From Bog-473 sp963730395 (lineage in GTDB: Bacteria; Actinomycetota; Acidimicrobiia; Acidimicrobiales; RAAP-2): a DNA stretch of 64,000 nt. The position numbers were made by a program, and so were the translations under genes. Shown here piece after piece: positions 36,137 to 46,495 of this stretch. The notes under the pieces are model-generated. The model was not told the DNA's origin, made no database searches, and worked only from the letters and a program-made list of their open reading frames with translations. Within the stretch, counting starts at the first letter, position 1. The number at the start of each line of letters is the position of its first letter. Location of the stretch: positions 1 to 64,000 of the forward strand of contig CAVSSK010000012.1 of NCBI GenBank assembly GCA_963730395.1. Reading direction: 5' to 3'.

Positions 36137-39100
36137 ATGCCCGCATCATGCGGCAGGCGGAAGGGCAGGTCGGTGAAGCCGAGCGCACAATTTCGATCTC
36201 CACCGGGGACTTCTGGCATCGGCGGCAGCACTGGGCGGCGTGCCCATTCCGCCGAAGGTCATCGCAGGAAGCCGCGGCACGCCTCCCGACGGCCCGCACG
36301 GCTGTGGTGGCTGGTCTCGGCTCGCGCCGGCATCGCCCTGACAGCTGCGGCCGTCCTCTCGCTGACGTGGCTGATCACCTCGCCGGCCGGTGCGGGCAAC
36401 TCCATCAGCTATGTCCAAGGTGCGGCTGCCACCACCGGCTCGCCGGGCACGTCGCAGACCCTGACGTTCACGCAGGCGGTCGGTCCTGGCGACCTTCTCG
36501 TGGGGTGGTTTGCCCAGTACAACGCAGCCGGCCAGGTCCATGTCTCCGACAACGTCAACGGGGCCTGGACCCGAGGACCCTCGGAGACGTTCACGAGCGG
36601 CACAGGCGATATCGCCCTCTTCTTCATGCCCAACTCTGCGGCTGCACCCCAAGGCCTGACCATCACCGTCACGTCCTCCGCGTCGACGTACCTCCAGTCG
36701 AGCGCGGCCGAGTACTCCGGAGTCTCGACGGTCAACCCGCTCGATCAGTCCGCAGTGAACGAGGGGAACGGGACAAGTGTCAGCACGGGGCTCACCACCG
36801 CCGTTCCCGCTGGTGAAATGGTCTATTCGGCGCTCACCACCGGCGGCTCCCCTGGCAGCGTCACACCGGGTTCGAGCCAAGGCGCGACCTACACGGCGCG
36901 AGCGACCAGCAGCGGCGGCGTGGTCTACGAGCAGGACATCCTGTCGGCGACGGCGGGGGCCCAGCAAGGGACGGCCACGCTCGGGACGGCGACGGACTGG
37001 TACGCCGTCGTGGCGACCTTCACTCCGGCCTCGGGGTCCTCCGGAGGCGGGACGGGTGGCTCGGCCACGTTCCAACAAGGGGCGGCTTTCTCCTCCGGAA
37101 CCTTGTCGACGACTTCCACCTTGACCCTCTCGCGGAACGTGCATGCAGGAGACCTGCTCGTTGGTTGGTTCGCGCAGTTCAACGTCCCCGGTCAGGTGAC
37201 GGTGTCGGACAACATCAACGGTGCTTGGACCCGGGCGCCCAATTCGCTGACCTTCCAGAGCGACACCGGGGACATCGCGCTCTACTACCTGGCCGATTCC
37301 AAGGCCTCGGCGTCGGGGCTGACCATCACCGTGTCCGCGCCGACGCCGGCCTACCTGCAGGGAACGGCGGCGGAGTACTCCGGCTTGGCCGTCGCCGGGC
37401 CGCTGGATCAGATCTCCTCGGGCCGTGGCGTCGGCGCGGCGGTCAACACAGGCAACACGGCCGCCGTCGCGTCCGGCGACCTGGTGTACTCGGCGATCCT
37501 GACCGGGTCCACGCCCGGCAGCGTGACGCCCGGCCAGAGCGGGGGAACGACGTACACCCTTCGGGCCGAGACCGCGAGCGGCTCCTCCTACGAGCAGGAC
37601 ATCCTGTCGGCGACGGCGGGAGCTCAGGTTGGGACGGCCACCCTCGGCACCTCGGCTGACTGGTATGCGGTCGCCGCTGCCTTCCGCCTGTACCCCAACG
37701 ACACAAGCCCGCCCGGCGCGCCCAGCGCCCTGACCTCACTCAGCGCCGCTTCGAGTCGGGTCGCCCTGAGCTGGTCACCGGGCAGCGGAGACCTCACCGG
37801 GTACGCGGTCACTCGCAACGGCCAGGTGATCGGGACCACGGCGTCCAACCAGACAACCTACCTGGACACGACCGTCGCCGGCGGGGCCAGCTACACCTAC
37901 TCCGTGGACGCGTTCGATGGTGCGGGTCTGAGCTCGAGTCCGACCAACTCCGTCGTCGTGACGACTCCCGCGTCGTCGCCTCAATTCATCCAAGGCACGG
38001 CGGCCTCGCCCGGAAGTCGGCTGCCGTCGCTGACGCTCACTCTCTCGCAGCCGGTCGCGGCCGGGGACTTCTTGGTCGGCTGGTTCGGCCAGTACAACGC
38101 CCCCGGGCAGGTCCAGGTCTCCGACAACGTCAACGGCGTGTGGACCCGGGGACCCTCGGAGACCTTCGGTGGTACGGGCGACATTGCACTCGAATACGTA
38201 GCCAACGCCAAGGCAGCGCCCCAGGGGCTGACGATCACCGTTTCGGCGAGTGCTCCCGCCTATCTGCAGGAGGCAATTGCCGAGTTCAGGGGGGTCAGCA
38301 CCGTCAATCCGCTGGTCGCTTCCGTGGTGGGCTCCGGCTCGAGTGCTGCGGTCAGCATGGGCCCGACGGCGAGCGTGCCGAGCGGGGACCTGCTGGTCGG
38401 GGCCACCATCACCGCCGGTCAGCCTGGCAGCGTCGTCGCGGGTTCCAGCCAGGGCGTCCCGTTTGTGACGGACGTTCAGAATGGCAGCGCATCGGCGAAC
38501 CTCGAGGACATCCTGGCCACCGCAGCCGGGCCGCAGACCGCCGCTGAGACCCTGGGCTCGGCGTCGACCTCGTACACGATCGTGGCCGCCTTCGCGACGG
38601 CTGCTGCGCCGTCGGCGCCGACCTCGGTGACGGTCACCGGCCCGTCGTCGGTGGCCGTCGGCTCGGCCTACTCGGCCTCGGCCTCCGCTGCGGGGGCGAA
38701 CCCCGGGGCGACGTACTCGTTGGCGGGCGCCCCGTCATGGCTGTCGGTCGACCCGAACGCCGGGACCGTCACCGGGAACGTCCCGACCGGGATCACCTCG
38801 TTCTCCTACGCGGTGATCGCCAGCAACTCCCAGGGCTCGGCCACGAGCGCCATCCAGACGGTCACGGTGACCCCGGGCACCCCGGGCACCACCAGCCTGG
38901 CGCTCTCCCCGAACCCGGCACCGCCGGTGGCCGCAGGAATCCCGCTCTCCTACACCGCGACGGTGACCGAGACCTCCGGATCCGGAGCCCTGGCCGGCTC
39001 GGTGACCTTCACCGCCAACGGTGCATCCGTCCCGGGGTGCACCAACCTGGCTGTCACGGGCGGGAGCGCCACCTGCACGACGAGCTTTGCCGCAACGGGG

Positions 39101-40003
39101 ACCTACACCCTCGCCGCCTCCTATGGCGCCGACCCGAACTTCACCGGATCCTCTGCCTCGGTGTCCCAGGTCGTGACCGCCCTGCCACAGTTCACCTCCC
39201 CGGGAACGGCCACCGCGACGGTGGGTACTCCCTTCACCTTCACGGTCACCACCACCGGCTACCCGAGCCCCAGCCTCACCGAGACCGGGACGCTGCCGAC
39301 CGGGCTCAGCTTCACCGCCAACCCCAACGGCACGGCCACCATCTCGGGCACGCCCGCAGCGCGAACGGGCGGGAGCTCGACCATCACCGTGCAGGCGGCC
39401 AATTCGGCCGGTTCGACGGCCCAGAGCTTCGTCCTCGTCGTCGACCAGGCCCCTGCCATCACCTCCGCCGCGACCGCTACCGCGACGGTGGGCAAGGCCA
39501 TGAGCTTCACGGTCACCACCACCGGCTACCCGAATGCAAGTCTCACCGAGACCGGGGCGCTACCGACCGGGCTCAGCTTCACCGCCAAGGCCAACGGCAC
39601 GGCCACCATCTCGGGCACGCCCGCAGCGGGAACGGGCGGGACCTACACAGTGAATCTGCAGGCGGCCAACGCAGCCGGGTCGGCCGCCCAGGGCTTCGTC
39701 CTCGTCGTCAACAACGCCGTCCCCACGGTATCCGCCGTGAGCCCGAACACGGGCTCGAAGAGCGGGGGCACCGCCATCACCATCACCGGGACAGGCTTCG
39801 TCACCGGCGCCACTGTGAAGATCGGCCAGGGTGGCGGCGCCGGAGGGAAGTCCATCGCCGCCACCAACGTCAAGGTCGTATCCCCGACTCAGATCACGGC
39901 CGTCACGGGTGGCGGGGCCAAGGCCGGTACCTGGAACCTGTTCGTCACCACCTCCGGCGGTACCAGTGCAGCCAACTCCGGCGACTACTTCACCTATCAC
40001 TGA
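36137..40003 (+). CDS. Multi-domain exported surface protein
   Basis: 1,288 aa from ATG 36137; GTG 36173, with GGAAGGGCAGG upstream, is an equally good start. After a basic N-terminus comes a signal/anchor helix (ARAGIALTAAAVLSLTWLIT). Then three copies of an approximately 200-residue module follow (GDLLVGWFAQYNAAGQVHVS, YSGVSTVNPLDQ), with a fibronectin III domain (APSALTSLSAASSRVALSWS) between copies 2 and 3. Next are two Ig-like domains, a pair of He_PIG-type domains (ATVGTPFTFTVTTTGYPSPS and its near-copy) and a terminal IPT/TIG domain (VSPNTGSKSGGTAITITGTG). There is no LPxTG or C-terminal membrane helix. An adhesin or matrix component is likely. Divergent from the polysaccharide operon. 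Confidence 0.82.
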   Translation: MPASCGRRKGRSVKPSAQFRSPPGTSGIGGSTGRRAHSAEGHRRKPRHASRRPARLWWLVSARAGIALTAAAVLSLTWLITSPAGAGNSISYVQGAAATTGSPGTSQTLTFTQAVGPGDLLVGWFAQYNAAGQVHVSDNVNGAWTRGPSETFTSGTGDIALFFMPNSAAAPQGLTITVTSSASTYLQSSAAEYSGVSTVNPLDQSAVNEGNGTSVSTGLTTAVPAGEMVYSALTTGGSPGSVTPGSSQGATYTARATSSGGVVYEQDILSATAGAQQGTATLGTATDWYAVVATFTPASGSSGGGTGGSATFQQGAAFSSGTLSTTSTLTLSRNVHAGDLLVGWFAQFNVPGQVTVSDNINGAWTRAPNSLTFQSDTGDIALYYLADSKASASGLTITVSAPTPAYLQGTAAEYSGLAVAGPLDQISSGRGVGAAVNTGNTAAVASGDLVYSAILTGSTPGSVTPGQSGGTTYTLRAETASGSSYEQDILSATAGAQVGTATLGTSADWYAVAAAFRLYPNDTSPPGAPSALTSLSAASSRVALSWSPGSGDLTGYAVTRNGQVIGTTASNQTTYLDTTVAGGASYTYSVDAFDGAGLSSSPTNSVVVTTPASSPQFIQGTAASPGSRLPSLTLTLSQPVAAGDFLVGWFGQYNAPGQVQVSDNVNGVWTRGPSETFGGTGDIALEYVANAKAAPQGLTITVSASAPAYLQEAIAEFRGVSTVNPLVASVVGSGSSAAVSMGPTASVPSGDLLVGATITAGQPGSVVAGSSQGVPFVTDVQNGSASANLEDILATAAGPQTAAETLGSASTSYTIVAAFATAAAPSAPTSVTVTGPSSVAVGSAYSASASAAGANPGATYSLAGAPSWLSVDPNAGTVTGNVPTGITSFSYAVIASNSQGSATSAIQTVTVTPGTPGTTSLALSPNPAPPVAAGIPLSYTATVTETSGSGALAGSVTFTANGASVPGCTNLAVTGGSATCTTSFAATGTYTLAASYGADPNFTGSSASVSQVVTALPQFTSPGTATATVGTPFTFTVTTTGYPSPSLTETGTLPTGLSFTANPNGTATISGTPAARTGGSSTITVQAANSAGSTAQSFVLVVDQAPAITSAATATATVGKAMSFTVTTTGYPNASLTETGALPTGLSFTAKANGTATISGTPAAGTGGTYTVNLQAANAAGSAAQGFVLVVNNAVPTVSAVSPNTGSKSGGTAITITGTGFVTGATVKIGQGGGAGGKSIAATNVKVVSPTQITAVTGGGAKAGTWNLFVTTSGGTSAANSGDYFTYH

Positions 40004-40031
40004 GGCGACGTACACGCGCCGCTGAGGCCAC

Positions 40032-40088
40032 GACAGGTTTCGCCTGTCCGTGCAGTTTGCGTCCCGTGCGATCACCCACGACGGTGAT
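40032..40088. terminator. Two hairpins in a convergent junction
   Basis: GACAGG-TTTCG-CCTGTC (40032-40048) and ATCACC-CACGAC-GGTGAT (40071-40088), between the surface-protein stop and the leftward epimerase gene. Likely a bidirectional terminator, though without T-runs. Confidence 0.5.
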
Positions 40089-40099
40089 GGCGATTGTTG

Positions 40100-41098
40100 C
40101 TAGGCGTCTCCGACTCGCCCGATCTCCCGGAACCACCCGAGTGTCAGCGCCAGACCCTCGTCGAGGCTGATGGGGTCGTAGCCGAGCCGCTTGTAGGTCT
40201 TGGAGTCCGCGAGACTGCGCCGCACCGGGGTCTCGCGGGCTGCCTTCTCGGCGATCGCCATCAGGGTCGGCCCGAACACCTCGACCAGTTCGGGGTCGTC
40301 GGAGGGATCGACGTCGACGACCTCGTGATCGACGCCGGCCAACCGGCACATCCGTGTGCAGGCGTTCGCGATGCTCACGACGTCCTCCGGTTGGCCGTCG
40401 AGCATGTAGCGCTCCCCTGCCACGCCCTTGTCGAGCGCCAGGATGCACCCCCTCGCGATGTCCTCGGCGAACACCCAGCTGACGGGGAACCTCAGGTAGC
40501 GCTCGATGCGCCCTCGTGCCGCCGATAGCAGCACCCGGTTGAAGCTCGTCGTGCCGAGGGCGTTGCTCACGACGGGCGACGGGCCGAAGATGGCACCGGG
40601 GTGGGTGCTCACCACGTCCCTGCCTTTGGCGGCGCGGGACATGGCGTCGAGAAAGGCGGCCATCTTGGTGATCGTGTACGGGTCCGAGCTCGGCTCCTTG
40701 GTGACCGGGGCGTCCTCCCGGTCGAGGCCCCCGTCGGTGTCGAAGAAGGTGCCCGTACTCACGGCGACCACACGCCTCAGGTCGACCGCCTCCGCCGCGT
40801 CGAGCACGTTCCTGGTGCCACCGACGTTGACCGCCTCGAAATCGGCGAGGTTCTGACTGGCCCCACCCAGGAGTGCGGCGCAGTGGATCGCTGCGTCGCT
40901 CCCCGTGGCCGCCCGCAGCACGGCCGCCGGATCGGTGATGTCACCGATCACGATCTCGACGCCGAGGGCAGCGAGCGGCGCCGTGTCCGCCGACTCGCGA
41001 GCGAGGGCGCGCACGGAATCGCCCCGCTCCCTGAGCAGCTTGCAGATGTTGGCGCCGGCCAGCCCCGTGGCGCCCGTCACCAGGACCGTCTGTCTCAT
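40100..41098 (-). CDS. NAD-dependent epimerase/dehydratase family protein
   Basis: 332 aa extended SDR. The NAD-binding motif is VLVTGATGLAGANICKLLRE (G-x2-G-x2-G), VEIVIGDITDP carries the adenine-binding Asp, and the catalytic Tyr-x3-Lys is in DPYTITKMAAFLDA. It is similar to flavonol-reductase/3-beta-HSD-like epimerase relatives that act on varied keto or hydroxy substrates. ATG 41098 overlaps the AhpD-like gene's stop (ATGA), so the two are coupled. Confidence 0.82.
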   Translation of the reverse strand: MRQTVLVTGATGLAGANICKLLRERGDSVRALARESADTAPLAALGVEIVIGDITDPAAVLRAATGSDAAIHCAALLGGASQNLADFEAVNVGGTRNVLDAAEAVDLRRVVAVSTGTFFDTDGGLDREDAPVTKEPSSDPYTITKMAAFLDAMSRAAKGRDVVSTHPGAIFGPSPVVSNALGTTSFNRVLLSAARGRIERYLRFPVSWVFAEDIARGCILALDKGVAGERYMLDGQPEDVVSIANACTRMCRLAGVDHEVVDVDPSDDPELVEVFGPTLMAIAEKAARETPVRRSLADSKTYKRLGYDPISLDEGLALTLGWFREIGRVGDA

Positions 41099-41688
41099 GC
41101 GGACGCGTGGACCGAGGGATCGGCGATCGCCGAGTCGACCTGGTCAGGGCTGTAGGGGATCACCGGCGCACCCTTTCCGAACACGTCGAGCGTGTGGATG
41201 AAGCGATGGAGGCCCATGGAGTTCGCGCAGGCAAACCCGAGCTCGACGATCTGTGCCGCCGTGAAGACCTCGCCCAGCCTTCGGTAGAACTCGTCGTCGA
41301 TGGCATGGTGGTCGGCCGAGAGGAGGTCGAGGAACTCGACGGCCAGCCGTTCCTGCTCGCTCAGCTCCGAGGCCCCGGGGGCGATGAGGCACGCGACGTC
41401 CTCGTCAGTGATGGAGTCGTGCTTCCTCGACTGCATGCAGGGCTGGCACTCGCCCAACTGGGCGCTGCGGATCCGGAGCAGCTCCAGGATCCTGCCCCCG
41501 AGCAGGGATTGCTGTCCCCACGCACCGCGTGCGGCATTCGTCATCAGGATCTGTGACGTCTTGTAGGCGAAGATCTGCAGGGGGATCGGCGTGGCATAGG
41601 TGCCGTTGGCCACTCCCTCCTCGATGATCCGCCGTGGCTCCGGTGCCAGCTCCTCCAACGGAATCGGCTCGATTCTCGGCACGCACAC
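41095..41688 (-). CDS. Carboxymuconolactone decarboxylase / AhpD-like protein
   Basis: 197 aa, helical. The AhpD-type motif ELLRIRSAQLGECQPCMQSR has Cys-x2-Cys and a following His (RKHDSI), the thiol pair used in peroxidase/reductase chemistry by this superfamily. First gene of a two-gene leftward unit with the epimerase. Its physiological electron partner is unknown. Confidence 0.8.
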   Translation of the reverse strand: MCVPRIEPIPLEELAPEPRRIIEEGVANGTYATPIPLQIFAYKTSQILMTNAARGAWGQQSLLGGRILELLRIRSAQLGECQPCMQSRKHDSITDEDVACLIAPGASELSEQERLAVEFLDLLSADHHAIDDEFYRRLGEVFTAAQIVELGFACANSMGLHRFIHTLDVFGKGAPVIPYSPDQVDSAIADPSVHASA

Positions 41689-41760
41689 CCCCCGACTCTC
41701 GCCGGCCTGGCCGGCGTCGAACGCTCTCCAGCGACGACAGGCCTACTGTACTGTCACCTC

Positions 41761-42567
41761 GTGCCGATCGACCCCTCGTCCATACTGTTGACCGACCGGG
41801 TCGCCGTGGTCACCGGGGGCGGCTCGGGGATCGGACGTGGGATCGCCCGCGGTTTCGCCTCCTTGGGGGCGAAGGTCGCCATCTGGGAGCGCAACCCCGA
41901 CACCGCTGCCGCCGCCGCGGCCGAGGTGGGCGGTCTCGCGCTCCCCACCGACGTGCGGGAGTCCGCCGAGGTGGACCTCGCCCTGCAACGGACCGTGGCC
42001 GAGCTGGGCCCGGTGACCATCCTGGTGAACAACGCGGGCGGCGTCTTCAACTCACCGCTCCTCGAGACGTCGGAGAACGGCTGGGACGCCTTGTACCGGT
42101 CCAACCTCAAGCACGTCATCCTCTGCACGCAGCGAGTCGCCCGGGTGATGGTCGAGAACGGGACCGGCGGCAGCATCATCAGCGTCACGTCGATCGAGGG
42201 CGTACGCGCCGCGCCGGGGTACGCGGCCTACGCGGCGGCGAAGGCCGGGGTGATCAACTACACCAAGACCGCCGCCCTCGAGCTGGCCCCCTACGGCATC
42301 CGGGTCAACGCGCTGGCCCCCGACATCACCATGACCGAGGGTCTGGCCGCAGTGGCGCCCGAGGGCGCCGAAGAGCGCTTCGGGCTCACGGTGCCCATGG
42401 GCCGGGCGGGGCACGTGGACGAGATGGCGGGTGCGGCGGCCTTCCTCGCGTCGCAACTCTCCAGCTACGTCACCGGTCAGACCATCCACGTCGACGGAGG
42501 GACCCACGCCGCCAGCGGCTGGTACCACCACCCCGAGACGGGCGCCTACTCGCTGGGCCCTTCGTAG
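41761..42567 (+). CDS. SDR family oxidoreductase
   Basis: 268 aa classical SDR from GTG 41761. Cofactor motif VAVVTGGGSGIGRGIARGFA; the NNAGG strand ILVNNAGGVFNSP; catalytic Ser in SIISVTSIEGV and Tyr-x3-Lys in YAAYAAAKAGVINYT; C-terminal VTGQTIHVDGG. Probably an acyl or alcohol dehydrogenase with an unassigned substrate. It is convergent with another SDR gene and divergent from the AhpD-like gene. Confidence 0.88.
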   Translation: MPIDPSSILLTDRVAVVTGGGSGIGRGIARGFASLGAKVAIWERNPDTAAAAAAEVGGLALPTDVRESAEVDLALQRTVAELGPVTILVNNAGGVFNSPLLETSENGWDALYRSNLKHVILCTQRVARVMVENGTGGSIISVTSIEGVRAAPGYAAYAAAKAGVINYTKTAALELAPYGIRVNALAPDITMTEGLAAVAPEGAEERFGLTVPMGRAGHVDEMAGAAAFLASQLSSYVTGQTIHVDGGTHAASGWYHHPETGAYSLGPS

Positions 42568-42586
42568 CGATTCCCGAACGGGTCGT

Positions 42587-43375
42587 TCAGCCGTCCCCAC
42601 CCAGCCCCACGTGGGCCGACATCCCGCCGTCGATCACGATCATCTGGCCCGTGATGTAGCGGGACTCGTCCGAGGCCAGGAACACGACCAGGTCGGCGAT
42701 GTCGTCCGGCTGGCCGAGATACGGCGTGAGCGTCGCCTTCCCGAGGCCGGCCAGCGTTCGCTCGTCGAGGTGGGCGCGCACGGCGTCGGTGATGATGAGC
42801 CCGGGCACGATGGTGTTCACCCGGATGCCCAGCTTCCCGTGGCTGGTGGCCACGTACATGGAGAGGGCGTTCACCCCCGCCTTCGAGACTCCGTAGGAGG
42901 TGCGGGTCCGGTCGCCCTTGAGCGAGGCGCCCGACGACATGTTGATGATGGAACCACCTCCACCGCGCGCCATCTCGGGAACCGCGTGCTTGCAGGTGAG
43001 CATCTGGCTGCTGAGGTTCACCGCCATGGTGCGCTCCCAGACGTCGAGCGACAGATCAGTCACGGCGGTGTCACGCGTGAGGAAGTCCGAGTCCGTCAGC
43101 GCCGCATTGTTGTGGAGCACGTCGAGGCGCCCGAATCGTCCGGTGGCAGCCGCGATCATCGCGACCACGTCGACCTCTTCGGACAGGTCGGCCCTGAACG
43201 CTGCCGCCGTCCCGCCGCCCTCTTCGATGTCCGAGGCCACCTCTGCGGCGGCGGCCTCGTCGATGTCGACGATCAGGACGGATGCGCCTTCCCTCGCGAG
43301 GGCGCGCGCCGTCGCCCCGCCAATGCCGCCGCCACCTCCGGTGACGATGGCGACCCGGTCGATCAGACGTCCCAT
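42587..43375 (-). CDS. SDR family oxidoreductase
   Basis: 262 aa classical SDR. ATG 43375 has GGAGGCG just upstream, so the upstream ATG at 43510 is rejected. Motifs: VAIVTGGGGGIGGATARALA, LDVLHNNAALTDSDF, IINMSSGASLKG, Tyr-x3-Lys in TSYGVSKAGVNAL, and ITGQMIVIDGGMSAH. The cofactor-binding loop has Asp (VLIVDIDEAAA), favouring NAD over NADP. Substrate unknown. Confidence 0.88.
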   Translation of the reverse strand: MGRLIDRVAIVTGGGGGIGGATARALAREGASVLIVDIDEAAAAEVASDIEEGGGTAAAFRADLSEEVDVVAMIAAATGRFGRLDVLHNNAALTDSDFLTRDTAVTDLSLDVWERTMAVNLSSQMLTCKHAVPEMARGGGGSIINMSSGASLKGDRTRTSYGVSKAGVNALSMYVATSHGKLGIRVNTIVPGLIITDAVRAHLDERTLAGLGKATLTPYLGQPDDIADLVVFLASDESRYITGQMIVIDGGMSAHVGLGGDG

Positions 43376-43629
43376 ATCGCCTCCGACCCCGTGCGGGGTT
43401 CGGCTCCTCCCTGGCTCTCGATGCCCGGGAAGCTTGCCAGATCCGCCGCCGATGAGGGATGTCGAGCCCGCGACGGCACGCCTGCCCACTCGGGTGCTAG
43501 CACGAGGCACCGGAGGCGGGTAGCCACCTTGGTGCCGCCGGCCTGCTCCGGCACAGTGGAGCGGTAGGGGCAGTGGGGCCGCGCCGCGGACAATCCCGGG
43601 CGACGCAGGAGGAGACAGGAGGCGCAGGG

Positions 43630-46156
43630 TTGATCCGAGACGTCGTGCGCGAGTCCTCGTACCGGTTCCGGACCACCTTCCGGCACCGCTGGGCCGAGTA
43701 CCTCACGCTGGTCGTGCTCATCGGCCTCGTGGGGGGCGTCGCGTTGGCGGCAGTGGCCGGTGCGCGCCGCACCCAGTCCTCATTCCCGACCTACCTGGCG
43801 AGCACCAACCCCTCGGATCTCGGGATGTTCACCGAGTTCGACCCCATCACGAACACGGGGTACTCAGAAACGGTCAACGAGGCCGTGGCCCGGGTCCCCT
43901 ATGTCGAGCGCGCGGTGGACGTCGTCGGCTTCGACGGCACTCTGCAAGTTCTGGGGCACCACCATGGAACGGATGTCCCGGGCGAGGCACCACCCGCCGT
44001 CGAAGGCAGCACGGGCACCGACGCCGCGTACTACTCAACGGATCGGGTCACCGTCGTGCAGGGCCGCATGGCCGACCCCACCCGGGCGGACGAGATCGTC
44101 ATGTCGGCCGGGGCCGCCGCCCAGTACGGGCTGCACGTCGGGTCCACCCTGCCCGTGGCCTTCTTCACCGCCGCCCAGGCCAGCCAGCCGAACTTCAGCG
44201 GCTATCCGCGTGACAAGCCCCACCGCATCGTGCCGTTCAAGCTCGTCGGCATCCTGGAGTGGACCACCCAGATCGTCCAGGACGACGATGCCGCGCTCGG
44301 CAATCAGATCGCGGTCATCACCCCCGCGCTGACCAAGCAGCTCGAGGCGTGCTGCGCCTACTACTCATACGTCTCGCTCCATCTGGTCGGCGGACTGGCG
44401 CACGAAGCGGCCGTCGTCTCTGCCGTCAACAAGGTCATCCCCGACGTGGGCCCAGTAGCGGGATCGACGACGAACGCCCCGTACGTCGCGAAGGCCGAGC
44501 GCGCCATCCGGCCCGAAGCCATCGCCCTCGGGGCGTTCGGGCTCATCGCCGCCCTCGCCGCGCTGGTGATCAACGGTCAGGTGATCAGCCGCCTGATCCG
44601 GCGCAACGCAGAGGAGGGCGTCATCCTGCGCGCCCTGGGGGCCGGGCCCGCCATGGCGATGGCCGACGGGGTCACCGGCGTCGTGGGCGCGATCGCGGTC
44701 GGATCGCTCCTGGCGGTGGGGGTCGCCGTGGCGCTGTCCCCGCTGGCCCCGATCGGCCCGGTCCGGCCCGTCTACCCCGACATCGGCGTGGCCTTCGACT
44801 GGACCGTCCTCGGTCTCGGGCTCCTCTTGTTCGTCGTGGCGCTCACGGCGACCGCGCTGCTCGTCGCATTTCGGGTGGCGCCGCACCGGTTGGTGCAGAC
44901 GCCGGACACCCGGGACCGGGACCCGGGGTGGATCCGGGCCGCGTCGGCCGTACTCCCCCCGAGCGCGGCGCTCGGCATCCGATCGGCGCTCGGGGGCGCG
45001 CGGGACGCGACGCCGCACCGGTGCGCTCGGCGCTGCTCGGCGCGGTCGTTGCGATCACGGTGATCGTGACCTCGCTCACCTTCGCATCGAGCCTCAACGC
45101 CCTCGTTTCCCAACCACCCCTCTACGGATGGAACTGGGACTACGCCCTGCTGGCCGGCTTCTCCGCCGCCGAGAACCTGCCGGCGGCGGAGACGACCGCG
45201 CTGCTCGACCACGATCCCGAGGTGGCCCATTGGGCCGGCGTCTACTTCGAGACCGTCAACCTGGACGGGCGGTCCGTTCCCGTGTTGGCCATGAGACCCG
45301 GCGCCGGGGTGAGCCCCTCCTTGCTCAGCGGCCATACGTTGGACGAGCCGTCCCAGATCCTGCTCGGGCCGGCGACGCTGGCGTCGCTGCACGCCCACGT
45401 CGGCGGCACCGTCGTCGCGCAGATGGACGGTCACACCAAGGTCCGCCTGCGCATCGTCGGGACGGCGACCCTGCCGACGATCGGCGGGTCGGGTGATCCC
45501 GCGCTGGCGATGGGGACGGGCGCGGTGATGGCCACGTCGCTCTTCTCGGCCACCGATCGCAACCAACAGGGCAGTCCTGTTCCTGGCCCGATGGCCGTCT
45601 TCGTCGCTCGCGCGCCCGGACGTGAGCGACACCGCCGCGCTGCGCTCGCTCGACAACATCGCGGCGGTGCTGGACCGGCCCTCAGATCCCGATGCACCGG
45701 TGGGTGGAGTGGTCGAGCGCGCTGCGTCCGGCCGAGATCGCGAACTACCGGACCGTCGGCTCGACGCCGGCGCTCCTCGCCGCGGTCTTGGCCGTCGGCG
45801 CAGTCGGCGCGCTCGGGCTCACCCTCGTCGCGTCGGTCCGTCAGCGCCGGCGTCAGTTCGCCCTGCTGAAGACGCTGGGGTTCACCCATCGGCAGATCGC
45901 CGCATCGGTGGCCTGGCAGTCCTCGGTGGCGGCCGTGGTCGGCGTGGTGCTCGGCGTGCCGATTGGGATCGCCCTCGGACGCTGGCTGTGGACGCTGTTC
46001 GCTGACGGCATCTCGGCTGTGCCGCACCCGACGGTGCCCGTCCTGTCGGTGGCGCTGGTCGCCGTCGGGGCGATCGCCTTCGCCAACCTGGTCGCACTCC
46101 TCCCGGGCCGGGTCGCCGCCAGGACGAGTACGTCGCTCCTCCTGCAGGCGGAATGA
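43630..46156 (+). CDS. FtsX-type ABC transporter permease, frameshifted
   Basis: About 840 aa. TTG 43630 has AGGAGG 7 nt upstream. Layout of the MacB/LolE type: first helix (YLTLVVLIGLVGGVALAAVA), large external domain, three helices (IALGAFGLIAALAALVINGQ onward), then a second half with its own helix, external domain and three C-terminal helices (TLVASVRQRRRQFALLKTLG). Frame breaks near 45010, 45610 and 45700 split it, with conserved segments continuing each time. No ATPase gene is adjacent. Such permeases move lipids or peptides, or regulate cell-wall hydrolases. Confidence 0.78.
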
Positions 46157-46470
46157 CCCCGCGGCGCGTCCGGGCAGGCCGCAACCCTCAAGTTCAGCTG
46201 CGCGTGTTCCGATGTTTCCTGGTGGACCTGATTTCCGCCATGGGCGAGCTTCCGGTCGACCCGGGGAAGACAACCAGACAGAGGTACCTGAAGCACGTCA
46301 AGGTGTTGGGAGCGTTCGCATTCAGCCTCCTTGTCGGCCTGGGCGCCTACACGTCGACCTACCGGGCCCTCGTCCTCCTGTCCGAGCCGCCAACTGCGGC
46401 GCCGGTCACCTCTCAGAGCCCCACCCCACCCCACGCCCCGACGCCGGTGCCGCACCCCCCCGTCCCCTGA
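46153..46470 (+). CDS. Small single-pass membrane protein, unknown
   Basis: 105 aa. ATG 46153 overlaps the permease stop (ATGA), evidence for translational coupling. One hydrophobic helix (VLGAFAFSLLVGLGAYTSTY) follows a basic segment, and the tail is Pro-rich (SQSPTPPHAPTPVPHPPVP). It could be an accessory subunit of the permease. No family recognised. Confidence 0.55.
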   Translation: MTPRRVRAGRNPQVQLRVFRCFLVDLISAMGELPVDPGKTTRQRYLKHVKVLGAFAFSLLVGLGAYTSTYRALVLLSEPPTAAPVTSQSPTPPHAPTPVPHPPVP

Positions 46471-46472
46471 GT

Positions 46473-46487
46473 GGCGGGACGCCCGCC
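46473..46487. terminator. GC hairpin in convergent junction
   Basis: GGCGGG-ACG-CCCGCC between the 105-aa gene's stop (46470) and the stop of the leftward cNMP-domain gene (46496). No T-run. Confidence 0.4.
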
Positions 46488-46495
46488 GGGCCGGG

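Noticed and set aside
36146..37144. 332-codon open frame on the minus strand
   Set aside because: Antisense to the first modules of the surface protein; Arg/Gly-rich composition of a shadow frame.
44259..45000. Arg-rich frame overlapping the permease
   Set aside because: Only its portion after about 45010 continues the permease sequence; the earlier part is a shifted-frame shadow.
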